From an uncultured Verrucomicrobiales bacterium (GTDB lineage Bacteria > Verrucomicrobiota > Verrucomicrobiia > Verrucomicrobiales > DEV007), in assembly GCA_937893785.1 (NCBI GenBank), contig CALCSP010000406.1, positions 1 through 8,430 of the forward strand: 8,430 nucleotides of DNA, read 5' to 3'. A program made the position numbers and the translations under genes. The notes below the pieces were generated by a model. The model saw nothing but the letters and a program-made list of their open reading frames with translations. It made no database searches and was not told where the DNA came from. Shown piece after piece: positions 1 through 7,181 of this stretch. Within the stretch, counting starts at the first letter, position 1. Every line of letters begins with the position of its first letter.

Positions 1-1
1 T

Positions 2-2974
2 ATGACAGCCAGCCCGCTGGCAGCCCTGGCCGAGAACAGCATTTCCTTCAACCGGGATGTCCGCCCGATCCTGTCCGCAAACTGTTTTTCCTGCCATGGC
101 CCGGACGGGGAAGCGCGCAAAGCCAATCTGCGCCTTGATACCAGGGAGGGTGCCCTGACCGACCTCGGCGGTTACCGGGCACTGGAACCCGGCAAGGCAG
201 AGAAAAGCGAAATCATCCAGAGAGTCGAAAGTCATGACGAGGATGACGTGATGCCGCCGCCGGACAGTGGACGCAAGTTAACCGAAAGTGAGCGAAAAAT
301 TCTTCGGGAATGGGTGGCAAACGGAGGTGAATATGAAACCCACTGGTCATTAATTGCCCCGACCAAGACTAAGCTTCCGACGGTCAAGGACAGCAAATGG
401 CCACTGCATCCGCTGGACCATTTTGTCCTCGGCAAACTCGAAAAGGAAGGAATGTCCCCTTCACCTGACGCCGACCGCTACCGCTGGATCAGGCGTGTTT
501 CGCTCGACCTGACAGGCCTACCTCCAACACCGGAGGAGACTGATCGGTTTCTTGCCGACAAGGACAAAAATGCCCATGAGAAGGTTGTCGACCGTCTTCT
601 TGCCTCCCCGGCCTATGGCGAACACTGGGCACGCATGTGGCTTGATTTGGCCCGATATGCAGACACCAAGGGATACGAAAAGGATCGTCACCGCAACATC
701 TGGCTCTTCCGGGACTGGGTCATCCAAGCCTTCAATGAAGACATGCCCTACGACCGGTTCACCACCGAGCAACTCGCTGGCGACCTACTACCGAACCCAA
801 CACCGGAGCAACTGGTAGCCACTGCATTTCATCGCAACACGATGACCAATGATGAAGGGGGCACAGATAATGAGGAATTCAGAGTCGCCGCCGTCAAGGA
901 CAGGGTCGACCTGACCGTTCAGGTCTGGATGGGGCTGACGATGGGTTGTGCAAAATGCCACACCCACAAGTATGATGCGATCACTCAAAAGGATTATTAT
1001 CGATTTTACGCTTATTTTAACCAAACCGAGGATAATGATCATTCCAATGATGCCCCTACCTACCGGGTGATGCCCCAGGGAAACCAGGCAAGGCACGAGA
1101 TGCTGAAAAATCAATTGGCGGAGCAGTCAGCCCGCCTGGAAAAACGCACCAAAACAGATCATGCCGCCCTGCGTGGCTGGCTGGAAAAGCAGAAGTCACT
1201 TGGCGAACAATGGGCGGTGCTAACACCCGGAAAAGCGCTTTCAAACCAAGGAGCAAAGCTGGCCATTCTTGATGACCAAAGCGTATTGGCCTCGGGGAAA
1301 TCTCCGGCAAAGGACGAGTATATCATCACTGGCAAACTTGCGCCTGGCCGATATACATCCCTGCGACTTGATGCACTCACTCATCCTTCAATGGGTAATC
1401 GTCACGGCCCGGGGCGCAATGCCAAGGACCCGAATTTTGTCCTCAACGAGTTCACTATTGAATATATTCCTGCAGGCAAAACTTCCGGCCGCCAGCTGAA
1501 AATTCGGGAAGGACTTGCTGATTTTGAACAACAAAACTGGCCTCTCAAGGGAGCCTTTGACGGCAACCCAAAAACCGGCTGGGCAATTTCACCCGGATTC
1601 GGACAGGATCACCTTGCAAGGTTTACCCTCAATGAACCGCTTGAAATCGCCCCGGGCGACGCCCTGCGCATCCGTCTCTCGCAACAATACGGATCCCAAC
1701 TTTGTTTTGGACGCATCAGAATCTATGGGGGACTACCCGGCAGTGAAACCCGGACCCTTGATGAAATGCAAACAGCCATGCTCATCAGCCTTGCAGGAGA
1801 GGAGTTGACCCTCGCCAGAGCAGACTTAGCCGGTAAGTTGTGCGCAGTTACTGACAGCGAAACTGAGGCACTCAAGAAACAAATTGCCTCACTCAAGGCG
1901 GAAATATCCGCCTTAGAGAAAACTTCCACCACGATTCCTATCATGCGCGAAAAGCCGTCCGGCAAGCAACGCATAACGCGGCTTCACAAGCGGGGCAATT
2001 TCCTCGATCAGGGAGAAGAGGTTCACTACGGCTTGCCAGCACTGTTTAGCAGCTCTACAGACCTCCCGCAAAATCGGCTGGGCGTAGCCCAATGGCTTAT
2101 GGCTCGGGAAAATCCGCTCACAGCAAGGGTGCTGGTCAACAGAATCTGGGCCCGCCTTTTTGGTGTGGGCATTGTCGAGACTGAGGAAGACTTCGGCTCA
2201 CAGGGACTTCTTCCCTCCCACCCTAGGCTTCTCGACTGGATGGCAGTGGAACTCAGTGAGGGAGGATGGTCGATAAAGGGATTGTTGCGCACGATCACGC
2301 TCTCACGCACTTATCGACAAGATTCGCGTATCCCGCCGCAAAGTCTGGCTCAGGATCCACGCAACCGTTTGCTGGGTCGTGGCCCGCGGTTTCGCTTGTC
2401 AGCGGAAATGGTTAGAGATCAATCACTGGCGGCATCTGGGCTGCTAACACACAAGCTGGGAGGCCCGTCTGTGATGCCACCCCAGCCTCCGGGCATTTGG
2501 AAATCCACCTACAGTGGCGAGAAATGGAAAACGGCAACCGGTCCAGACCGTTACCGGCGCGGACTCTATACTTACCTTAAGCGCACAAGCCCACACCCGG
2601 CGATGATCAGCTTTGATGCCGGCTCAGGAGAAGTCTGCCAAATTCGCCGGATCCGCACTAATACCCCACTGCAGGCACTCATTACCCTCAACGACGAGGC
2701 CTATCTGGAAGCAGCTGGAGCACTTGCTGTTCTCATGAAGAAGTCTTCGGAAAAACTCGATGCACAAATCACCCTTGGCTTTCGCAGGGTTCTTGTCCGC
2801 CCACCTGAACCCAAGGAACTCGAGCGATTAATCGCTCTGTATCATCAATTAAAACCCGAAATGTCCGGCCAACAGGATTTGCTCACTTCAGCCAATCTAA
2901 AGGAAGGAGACCCCTCCCTTGTTGCCATCGCCAGCGTGCTACTCAATCTCGATGAAGCCCTCATGAAACCCTGA
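2..2974 (+). CDS. PSCyt1-PSCyt2(DUF1549)-PSD1(DUF1553) cytochrome-like exported protein, probably 5'-partial
   Basis: Large exported protein of the planctomycete-type cytochrome family (PF07635, PF07583, PF07587). Residues about 24-87 form the PSCyt1 domain, with heme motif C28-F-S-C31-H32 and a possible axial Met in DVMPPP (M84). Residues about 135-345 are PSCyt2, with a second CxxCH (C316, C319, H320) in the family's usual GCAKCHTHKYD context. Residues about 445-580 resemble a discoidin/F5-8C-like insert (NFVLNEF, then GAFDGNPKTGWAISPG). A short predicted coiled coil follows (about 618-642), then PSD1 from about 690, including the signature NPLTARVLVNRIW near residue 704. Only one base precedes the first ATG, and MTASPLAALA looks like the tail of a signal peptide cleaved after ALA, so the true start probably lies left of the window. 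Known: the family pairs with DUF1501 and is predicted to be secreted. Inferred: periplasmic heme binding, with a redox or carbohydrate-related role. The substrate is unknown. Confidence 0.93.
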   Translation: MTASPLAALAENSISFNRDVRPILSANCFSCHGPDGEARKANLRLDTREGALTDLGGYRALEPGKAEKSEIIQRVESHDEDDVMPPPDSGRKLTESERKILREWVANGGEYETHWSLIAPTKTKLPTVKDSKWPLHPLDHFVLGKLEKEGMSPSPDADRYRWIRRVSLDLTGLPPTPEETDRFLADKDKNAHEKVVDRLLASPAYGEHWARMWLDLARYADTKGYEKDRHRNIWLFRDWVIQAFNEDMPYDRFTTEQLAGDLLPNPTPEQLVATAFHRNTMTNDEGGTDNEEFRVAAVKDRVDLTVQVWMGLTMGCAKCHTHKYDAITQKDYYRFYAYFNQTEDNDHSNDAPTYRVMPQGNQARHEMLKNQLAEQSARLEKRTKTDHAALRGWLEKQKSLGEQWAVLTPGKALSNQGAKLAILDDQSVLASGKSPAKDEYIITGKLAPGRYTSLRLDALTHPSMGNRHGPGRNAKDPNFVLNEFTIEYIPAGKTSGRQLKIREGLADFEQQNWPLKGAFDGNPKTGWAISPGFGQDHLARFTLNEPLEIAPGDALRIRLSQQYGSQLCFGRIRIYGGLPGSETRTLDEMQTAMLISLAGEELTLARADLAGKLCAVTDSETEALKKQIASLKAEISALEKTSTTIPIMREKPSGKQRITRLHKRGNFLDQGEEVHYGLPALFSSSTDLPQNRLGVAQWLMARENPLTARVLVNRIWARLFGVGIVETEEDFGSQGLLPSHPRLLDWMAVELSEGGWSIKGLLRTITLSRTYRQDSRIPPQSLAQDPRNRLLGRGPRFRLSAEMVRDQSLAASGLLTHKLGGPSVMPPQPPGIWKSTYSGEKWKTATGPDRYRRGLYTYLKRTSPHPAMISFDAGSGEVCQIRRIRTNTPLQALITLNDEAYLEAAGALAVLMKKSSEKLDAQITLGFRRVLVRPPEPKELERLIALYHQLKPEMSGQQDLLTSANLKEGDPSLVAIASVLLNLDEALMKP

Positions 2975-2975
2975 C

Positions 2976-4478
2976 ATGGACCTCCCAATCAACATGCAAC
3001 AGGCGCAGGCCTTAACTCGCCGCCATTTCTTCGGCCAGACCGGAATGGGGTTCGGCGCTATCGCCCTGCAACAATTGATGGCCAGAAACGGACTGGCGGC
3101 TGATGGCAATAATTTCCGGATACCAGCAAAAGCCAAGTCTGTCATTTACCTCCACATGGCAGGCTCCCCATCACAACTGGAACTTTTCGAAAACAAACCC
3201 GAACTAACCAAGTTCCACGGCAAGGACTGCCCGAAGGAGTATCTTGAAGGCAAGCGCTTTGCATTCATTAAGGGAACCCCAAAAATGATGGGGCCTGTTT
3301 TTGATTACAGGCAGCATGGCCAAAGCGCCCAGTGGGTCAGTGAACTTTTGCCGGGTATCAGCTCCGTAATCGATGATGTGTGCGTAATCCGATCAATGCA
3401 CACCGATCAGTTCAATCATTCTCCTGCACAATTACTGCTGCATACTGGCAACCCGATGCTCGGCTACCCCTCAATGGGCTCCTGGGTCACTTACGGATTG
3501 GGCAGTGAAAATGAGAATCTGCCTGGTTTCGTTGTACTCGCCTCCGGCGGAAAGACACCGAGCGCTGGAAAATCGCTTTGGGGGTCCGGGTTTCTGCCAA
3601 CTCTCTATCAGGGCGTGCAGTGTCGGACAGACGGAGGCGATCCAATCCTTTACCTTTCAGACCCCAAGGGGTTAAGCCGTCAAGCGCGCCGCCAAACACT
3701 CAATGCGCTACGTGACCTTAACACATACCAGCACAAGCATGTCGGCGACCCTGAGACAATCACCCGAATCGCCCAGTACGAGCTAGCTTACCGGATGCAA
3801 ATGTCCGTTCCCGGGGTAATGGATCTTAGCAAGGAACCCGAACACATCCTCAAACTTTACGGAGCAAGGCCTGGACACATCTCGCAAGCTGAATCGGCTG
3901 CCGACCCCCGAAGACTTTATAAGGGCAATGACGCCACCTTCGCCAACAACTGCCTGCTGGCACGCCGGCTCGTGGAACAAGGCGTCCGTTTCGTTCAACT
4001 TTACGACTGGGGCTGGGACCATCACGGTTCTTCTCCCGGTGAGTCCATTGACGAAACCCTGCCGATTAAGTGCCAGCAAATCGATCAGGCTATTGCAGGG
4101 CTAATTACCGACCTGAAGCAACGCGGACTCTTCGATGAAACCCTCATTATCTGGGGTGGTGAATTCGGTCGCACACCGATGATGCAAAACAACGTCAATT
4201 CGACACTCAAGAAAGGTCGTTATGGGCGAGATCATCATCCTCACGCCTTCACCATGTGGATGGCAGGTGGCGGGATAAAACCGGGAAGCTACGGCAAAAC
4301 CGATGACATCGGCTACTACATTGCTGAAAACCCGGTCGGCATTCGCGACCTGCAAGCAACCATTCTCCATCAGATTGGACTCAATCCGCAGCGTTTTCAT
4401 TTTCCCTATCAGGGCCTCAATCAAAGGCTGATCGGTCCCACTGAGGAAGGCAAGGTCATCAAGGGAATTATTACTTAA
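2976..4478 (+). CDS. DUF1501 family protein, Tat-exported, alkaline phosphatase/sulfatase clan
   Basis: 500-residue DUF1501 protein (PF07394), full length for the family. The N-terminus has a twin-arginine signal: LTRRHFFGQ (R15-R16), a weakly hydrophobic stretch GMGFGAIAL, and a likely cleavage near GLAA-DG. Family landmarks are all present: IYLHMAGSPSQLELF after the signal, HSPAQLLLHTG, DWGWDHHG (D344-G351), WGGEFGRTPM (393-402), YGRDHHPHAFTMW (G417 onward) and a C-terminal DLQATILHQIGLNPQRF block. Asp and His residues in these blocks correspond to the metal-site regions of the AlkP clan, but the activity of DUF1501 proteins is not established. The ATG follows the upstream TGA after a single base and has no Shine-Dalgarno sequence, so it is probably translated by coupling to the PSCyt gene. 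ATG at 2994 (M7) is an alternative start. Tat export implies folding or cofactor loading in the cytoplasm before joining the PSCyt partner outside (inference). Confidence 0.94.
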   Translation: MDLPINMQQAQALTRRHFFGQTGMGFGAIALQQLMARNGLAADGNNFRIPAKAKSVIYLHMAGSPSQLELFENKPELTKFHGKDCPKEYLEGKRFAFIKGTPKMMGPVFDYRQHGQSAQWVSELLPGISSVIDDVCVIRSMHTDQFNHSPAQLLLHTGNPMLGYPSMGSWVTYGLGSENENLPGFVVLASGGKTPSAGKSLWGSGFLPTLYQGVQCRTDGGDPILYLSDPKGLSRQARRQTLNALRDLNTYQHKHVGDPETITRIAQYELAYRMQMSVPGVMDLSKEPEHILKLYGARPGHISQAESAADPRRLYKGNDATFANNCLLARRLVEQGVRFVQLYDWGWDHHGSSPGESIDETLPIKCQQIDQAIAGLITDLKQRGLFDETLIIWGGEFGRTPMMQNNVNSTLKKGRYGRDHHPHAFTMWMAGGGIKPGSYGKTDDIGYYIAENPVGIRDLQATILHQIGLNPQRFHFPYQGLNQRLIGPTEEGKVIKGIIT

Positions 4479-4517
4479 AGACATCCTGCCAAAGCCTGTA
4501 TCCCCCAAATAGAAAAA

Positions 4518-4592
4518 TGGTGCGCGATGCTGGATTTGAACCAGCGACCCCATGCGTGTGAAGCATGTGCTCTACCCCTGAGCTAATCGCGC
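4518..4592 (-). tRNA. tRNA-Val (anticodon CAC)
   Basis: A complete cloverleaf reads on the minus strand from 4592 to 4518. The acceptor stem GCGCGAT/ATCGCGC has 7 perfect pairs. The D stem is GCTC/GAGC with loop AGGGGTA, the anticodon stem CATGC/GCATG with loop TTCACAC, the variable loop GGGTC, and the T arm GCTGG/CCAGC with loop TTCAAAT. The anticodon CAC is at 4560-4558 and decodes GUG (valine). The discriminator is A and the terminal CCA is encoded (4520-4518). Minus-strand sequence just after CCA starts with a T run, which may help termination. The gene lies 39 bases from the end of the converging DUF1501 gene and 69 bases after the VWA stop codon on the same strand. Confidence 0.97.
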
Positions 4593-4622
4593 TTTAGCCA
4601 ATTGCAGCAAAAAATCGCAAAC

Positions 4623-4649
4623 CCTATACCTGCTGAACCCGCTTGTAAA
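4623..4649 (-). promoter_or_regulatory. possible sigma70-type promoter for tRNA-Val
   Basis: On the minus strand, TTTACA (4649-4644) resembles a -35 box and TATAGG (4628-4623) a -10 box, separated by 15 bases, which is shorter than the ideal 17. A start near 4615 would give a leader of roughly 20 bases before the tRNA. The position is sensible, lying just after the VWA terminator, but the match is imperfect and promoters in this phylum are poorly characterised, so this is tentative. Confidence 0.3.
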
Positions 4650-4673
4650 ACAAACGCGAAGCTATACCTTCGC
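4647..4673 (-). terminator. Rho-independent-type terminator overlapping the VWA gene stop codon
   Basis: The minus strand reads GCGAAG-GTATAG-CTTCGC (4673-4656), a perfect 6-bp GC-containing stem with a 6-base loop, followed by GTTTGTTTT (4655-4647). The VWA stop codon TAG (4664-4662) lies inside the loop, so the hairpin includes the last codons of the gene. The stem is short and the T tract is interrupted by G, but the position is right for termination before the tRNA. Confidence 0.6.
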
Positions 4674-5813
4674 AGGGTCAACAGACTTGTATTTCCCTCG
4701 GAACCGCTTGGCAATATCCTTGAGAATCTCCGCCCCGATTCCCTTCACGCTGATGCAGTTAACGCTTGGCATGGAACCGCCGCGATAAATATTTTTTGCC
4801 TCTGCCTGAATGAGATCCACAATCTGCTTATTCCCCATCTTCTTACCGTTGCGCTGAGTTCCGGGAACACCGTCAGCAATCAGGAAGATGCCACTGGGCT
4901 TTTGCATGAAGGCAACCACTAGGGCCAGGTCCATGCGCGAACCACCACTGGTGCCCTTGAGCGAGCTTACGGAACTTGGTGGAAATGGGGAATAGGCAAT
5001 ACCTTTGTCATCACGCCCCTTGTCACCAAACTGGGAGGTGCGAGTGCGGTCAAAACTACCCCCTCTCTGCTTGTTAATGAAGTAAGCCTTCATCCACTCC
5101 TTGGCTCTGGCAACATTACCGGGATTAGATGCGATTGGCTGCGAAGCAAATCCGTCCACATCATTGCCGAAACAAAGAATATTAAATCGTGCCTGAGCAG
5201 GCAGAGAGGAAACCGTGCGCTCAATTTCACGGCGAAGTGCCTTTATCCCCCCCTCACCACAATTGCCATTCATACTGGTTGACGTGTCGATCACAAGAAT
5301 GATGCGGTTTCCTCCTCCACTGGTTCCGAAAAAGCTCGCACCTCCTCGCCCATCTCCAAAGCCACCCATACCGAAACCATCACCATGTTCTGCACCAAAA
5401 GCGGGCACATCATTAAAGTCGACCACCTCCGGCATCACGACTGCCGATGCCTTGTTGGAAACAATAGTGGGTGCAGCCATCCTCGAGGGTGGAGACGGCT
5501 TGTCCTGAGTCACCTTTTTCGCAAAAGAGCGCTTCTGAACTGAGGGGTTAACGTTCTGGCCGCTAGCCTCAAGCACCATTTCAATCTCCTCATCCTGGAA
5601 ATTAGTGATGACAATCCACGCAAGGATGACAAATAAAAACACATGAACTAAGGAGGCAATGGCCAAAGCCAAAACCCGGGACTTATTGCGGTCACGTTCT
5701 GAAGCGTGTGCCGAGAGTTCTCCGGGAAATTCGCCCGATAACTCATCCGGGTCAGGAAGTGAATCTCCGCCGCCCCGCATCGGGGTAACGTTTTGTATTT
5801 GGCCCGGGTTCAT
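4662..5813 (-). CDS. membrane-anchored von Willebrand factor A (VWA) domain protein
   Basis: 383 residues with the plan of a single-pass membrane protein carrying an external VWA domain. A charged, acidic, cytoplasmic-looking N-terminus (1-46, ending SERDRNKSR) is followed by one hydrophobic helix (about 47-70) and a linker with Lys/Pro/Ser content. A Gly/Phe-rich stretch follows (around GDGFGMGGFGDGRGG), then VWA starting at NRIILVIDTSTSMNG. The MIDAS motif D176-x-S178-x-S180 is intact, a Thr in KGTSGGSRMDLAL may supply the next metal ligand, and ADG at about 313-315 matches the later MIDAS aspartate. The domain ends with KGIGAEILKDIAKRFRGKY, close to the C-terminus. The helix, linker and position recall TonB/TolA-like anchors, but no TonB C-terminal domain is present. 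The family binds protein ligands through a divalent cation; the partner here is unknown. ATG at 5813 has no Shine-Dalgarno sequence. No MoxR ATPase or other usual VWA partner is in the window. Confidence 0.88.
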   Translation of the reverse strand: MNPGQIQNVTPMRGGGDSLPDPDELSGEFPGELSAHASERDRNKSRVLALAIASLVHVFLFVILAWIVITNFQDEEIEMVLEASGQNVNPSVQKRSFAKKVTQDKPSPPSRMAAPTIVSNKASAVVMPEVVDFNDVPAFGAEHGDGFGMGGFGDGRGGASFFGTSGGGNRIILVIDTSTSMNGNCGEGGIKALRREIERTVSSLPAQARFNILCFGNDVDGFASQPIASNPGNVARAKEWMKAYFINKQRGGSFDRTRTSQFGDKGRDDKGIAYSPFPPSSVSSLKGTSGGSRMDLALVVAFMQKPSGIFLIADGVPGTQRNGKKMGNKQIVDLIQAEAKNIYRGGSMPSVNCISVKGIGAEILKDIAKRFRGKYKSVDPAKV

Positions 5814-5954
5814 GGCTAAAGAATATTCAAGGGGTGTGATAGAACTGCTGCCGCTTCCTATCGGTTAAAACGGCGAGAGTCCCATATATATTAGTATTGA
5901 TTGACCACTTAAGTTCCAGAAAACACTCAGGACGCAGAAAAAAGCAGGCATTTC

Positions 5955-5975
5955 ATTATAGTGTTATTCTATAAT
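5955..5975. repeat. perfect inverted repeat ATTATAG-N7-CTATAAT
   Basis: ATTATAG (5955-5961) and CTATAAT (5969-5975) are perfect reverse complements around a 7-base spacer. The 7-bp arms with one-turn-like symmetry could be an operator for a dimeric regulator of the VWA gene, whose start is about 140 bases away. It could also be a weak AT-rich hairpin, or chance in AT-rich DNA. Confidence 0.45.
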
Positions 5976-6036
5976 ATTTTCACAGATGGAAAAGAGGATT
6001 TTCTCCCAATCACCCATTCACTCAGAAAGAATTATA

Positions 6037-6085
6037 CCTGCAAGTCATTGATTAACAATATCCAAGAAGATTGCTAACATGCAGG
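6037..6085. repeat. nested inverted repeat downstream of the DUF3616 gene
   Basis: CCTGCA (6037-6042) pairs with TGCAGG (6080-6085), enclosing a smaller ATTG-N5-CAAT repeat (6047-6059). It starts about 11 bases after the DUF3616 stop on the minus strand, where a terminator or 3' end structure would be expected, but no T run follows. The long loop and short arms make this weak. Confidence 0.25.
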
Positions 6086-6095
6086 AAACACACCT

Positions 6096-7130
6096 CTAAA
6101 ACTCAATAGAAAAAGAGCGAAAGGCCTTACGTCGGGGATCCTTAAGATGCTTACATGCACACATTCCATCCTCTAGGGGTTCGATGGATTCGGAGCGGGA
6201 AACCTGATACATAACGGTGCCGTCATCACTGAATATCTGAGCCCTTGCCGCATCGGGAAGCGGGGCAAGGGCCTCCGGATTTAGTGTACCGGCAGATTTC
6301 AGCAAAACGGGTTTTTCACCTGCATTACCACTCCACGTAAAAAAAGCCGAGGTTTGACCACTGTTACTGGCACCGGCAATGGCAAGGTATCTTTTTAAAT
6401 GGGGGGAATAATCCATTGAGCGCAGGCCAAGCCCACCGAAGTCCATTTTGAGAGGAGTGCCAAACCGTGGTGTCTCGCCTTTGTCCACAACCCCCGGAGC
6501 ATTCTCAAGCGGAATTAAAAGTGCCTTGCCGTCGGGCACAGGGTTACGCAATCCAAGGTAAAGCACCTTGCCATCCGCACTGGCACTTAGCGCCTCAATG
6601 TTAAGACCTTTAGCCTTCGGGGCCAAGTAAGATCCAGCATCTGCGCCGATGCGTCCGATGCTCTGCGAAAGGTTTATCCCGGGAATAGCCCTTAATCCCG
6701 GCAGCAACGCACGCGAAGGCACTCCATCCGGCTCGATTCGGTAGGTGTCTGCATCCTTAATTATTTTAGTAGCAAAGAACAAGTAGCGGTTGCGACGCCA
6801 CTTGCCCTTCTTGCTTCGCCCATGAGAAGTAATCCAGTAGATCCTCTCCCCCACCCGCGCACACCCCTCGATATCAGCCTCCGGGTTCTTGTCCGTGCTG
6901 GTCTTCAGGAAACGGCCCAACGGAAACTCGGCAACAGGCATGCCCGGCTTTTCCAGGGAATAAATCCTCAATATATTATCTTCATCATCTGCCACCACGA
7001 ACGTATTGGCATCCAGGGCTACGGCAGCTGAAGCATCGCATGCTCCGTTAAAAGTCACCATGTGGGGTGATGCTTTGCATATCACGGTGGAAATCACAAG
7101 GGCTGCCAGAGAACGCATCATGCCATACAT
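6096..7130 (-). CDS. exported DUF3616 domain protein
   Basis: About 344 residues, recognisable as DUF3616 (PF12275), a family of beta-propeller-like periplasmic proteins with no assigned activity. Family blocks in order (numbered from 7130): NGACDASAAVAL with C31-D32, VVADDEDNILRIY, EADIEGCARVGERIYWITSHGR (E84 to R105), RRNRYLFF, LNIEALSASADGKVLYLGLRNP, LKRYLAIAG, and the C-terminal CKHLKDPRRKAFRSF. The N-terminus has an apparent Sec signal, MMRSLAALVISTVICKA-SP. Start choice is uncertain: a GTG at 7172 opens the frame further, but its extra residues do not look like a signal; ATGs at 7130, 7121 and 7118 all give a good signal, and none has a Shine-Dalgarno sequence. The stop of the glycosyltransferase gene is 51 bases upstream (9 bases from the GTG), so cotranscription is plausible. 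Confidence 0.88.
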   Translation of the reverse strand: MYGMMRSLAALVISTVICKASPHMVTFNGACDASAAVALDANTFVVADDEDNILRIYSLEKPGMPVAEFPLGRFLKTSTDKNPEADIEGCARVGERIYWITSHGRSKKGKWRRNRYLFFATKIIKDADTYRIEPDGVPSRALLPGLRAIPGINLSQSIGRIGADAGSYLAPKAKGLNIEALSASADGKVLYLGLRNPVPDGKALLIPLENAPGVVDKGETPRFGTPLKMDFGGLGLRSMDYSPHLKRYLAIAGASNSGQTSAFFTWSGNAGEKPVLLKSAGTLNPEALAPLPDAARAQIFSDDGTVMYQVSRSESIEPLEDGMCACKHLKDPRRKAFRSFSIEF

Positions 7131-7181
7131 TAAACCAGTATCGGCCAAAGACCAAATCCCACCGGCATACACCTAAAGTGT

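Larger units (their letters stand above)
5814..6095. other. AT-rich intergenic region between the DUF3616 and VWA genes
   Basis: This is 282 bases with visibly lower GC than the flanking genes. It must contain the promoter of the minus-strand VWA gene; AT-rich -10-like stretches (ATATATATTA at 5884-5893) are present, but I find no convincing -35 partner. It also holds two small inverted repeats, at 5955-5975 and 6037-6085. Short reading frames here (for example the 22-codon plus-strand frame from 5986) have no support as genes. Confidence 0.6.

Noticed and set aside
4101..4553. 150-codon minus-strand open frame overlapping the DUF1501 gene end and the tRNA
   Set aside because: It runs antisense to conserved DUF1501 blocks and starts within the tRNA-Val; the protein has no recognisable domain.
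4602..4922. 106-codon plus-strand open frame
   Set aside because: It is antisense to the VWA domain and its terminator, with no domain or ribosome site.
5380..5420. Gly-rich coding tract of the VWA gene as a possible tandem DNA repeat
   Set aside because: The glycine/phenylalanine pattern is irregular at DNA level with no repeated unit; it is a low-complexity linker.
5884..5918. Sigma70 promoter for the VWA gene around the ATATATATTA stretch
   Set aside because: -10-like AT sequence is present, but no -35 match at acceptable spacing, so I do not call a promoter.
5986..6054. 22-codon plus-strand frame in the intergenic region
   Set aside because: No ribosome binding site, no family resemblance, and a stop-rich AT setting; length is within chance expectation.
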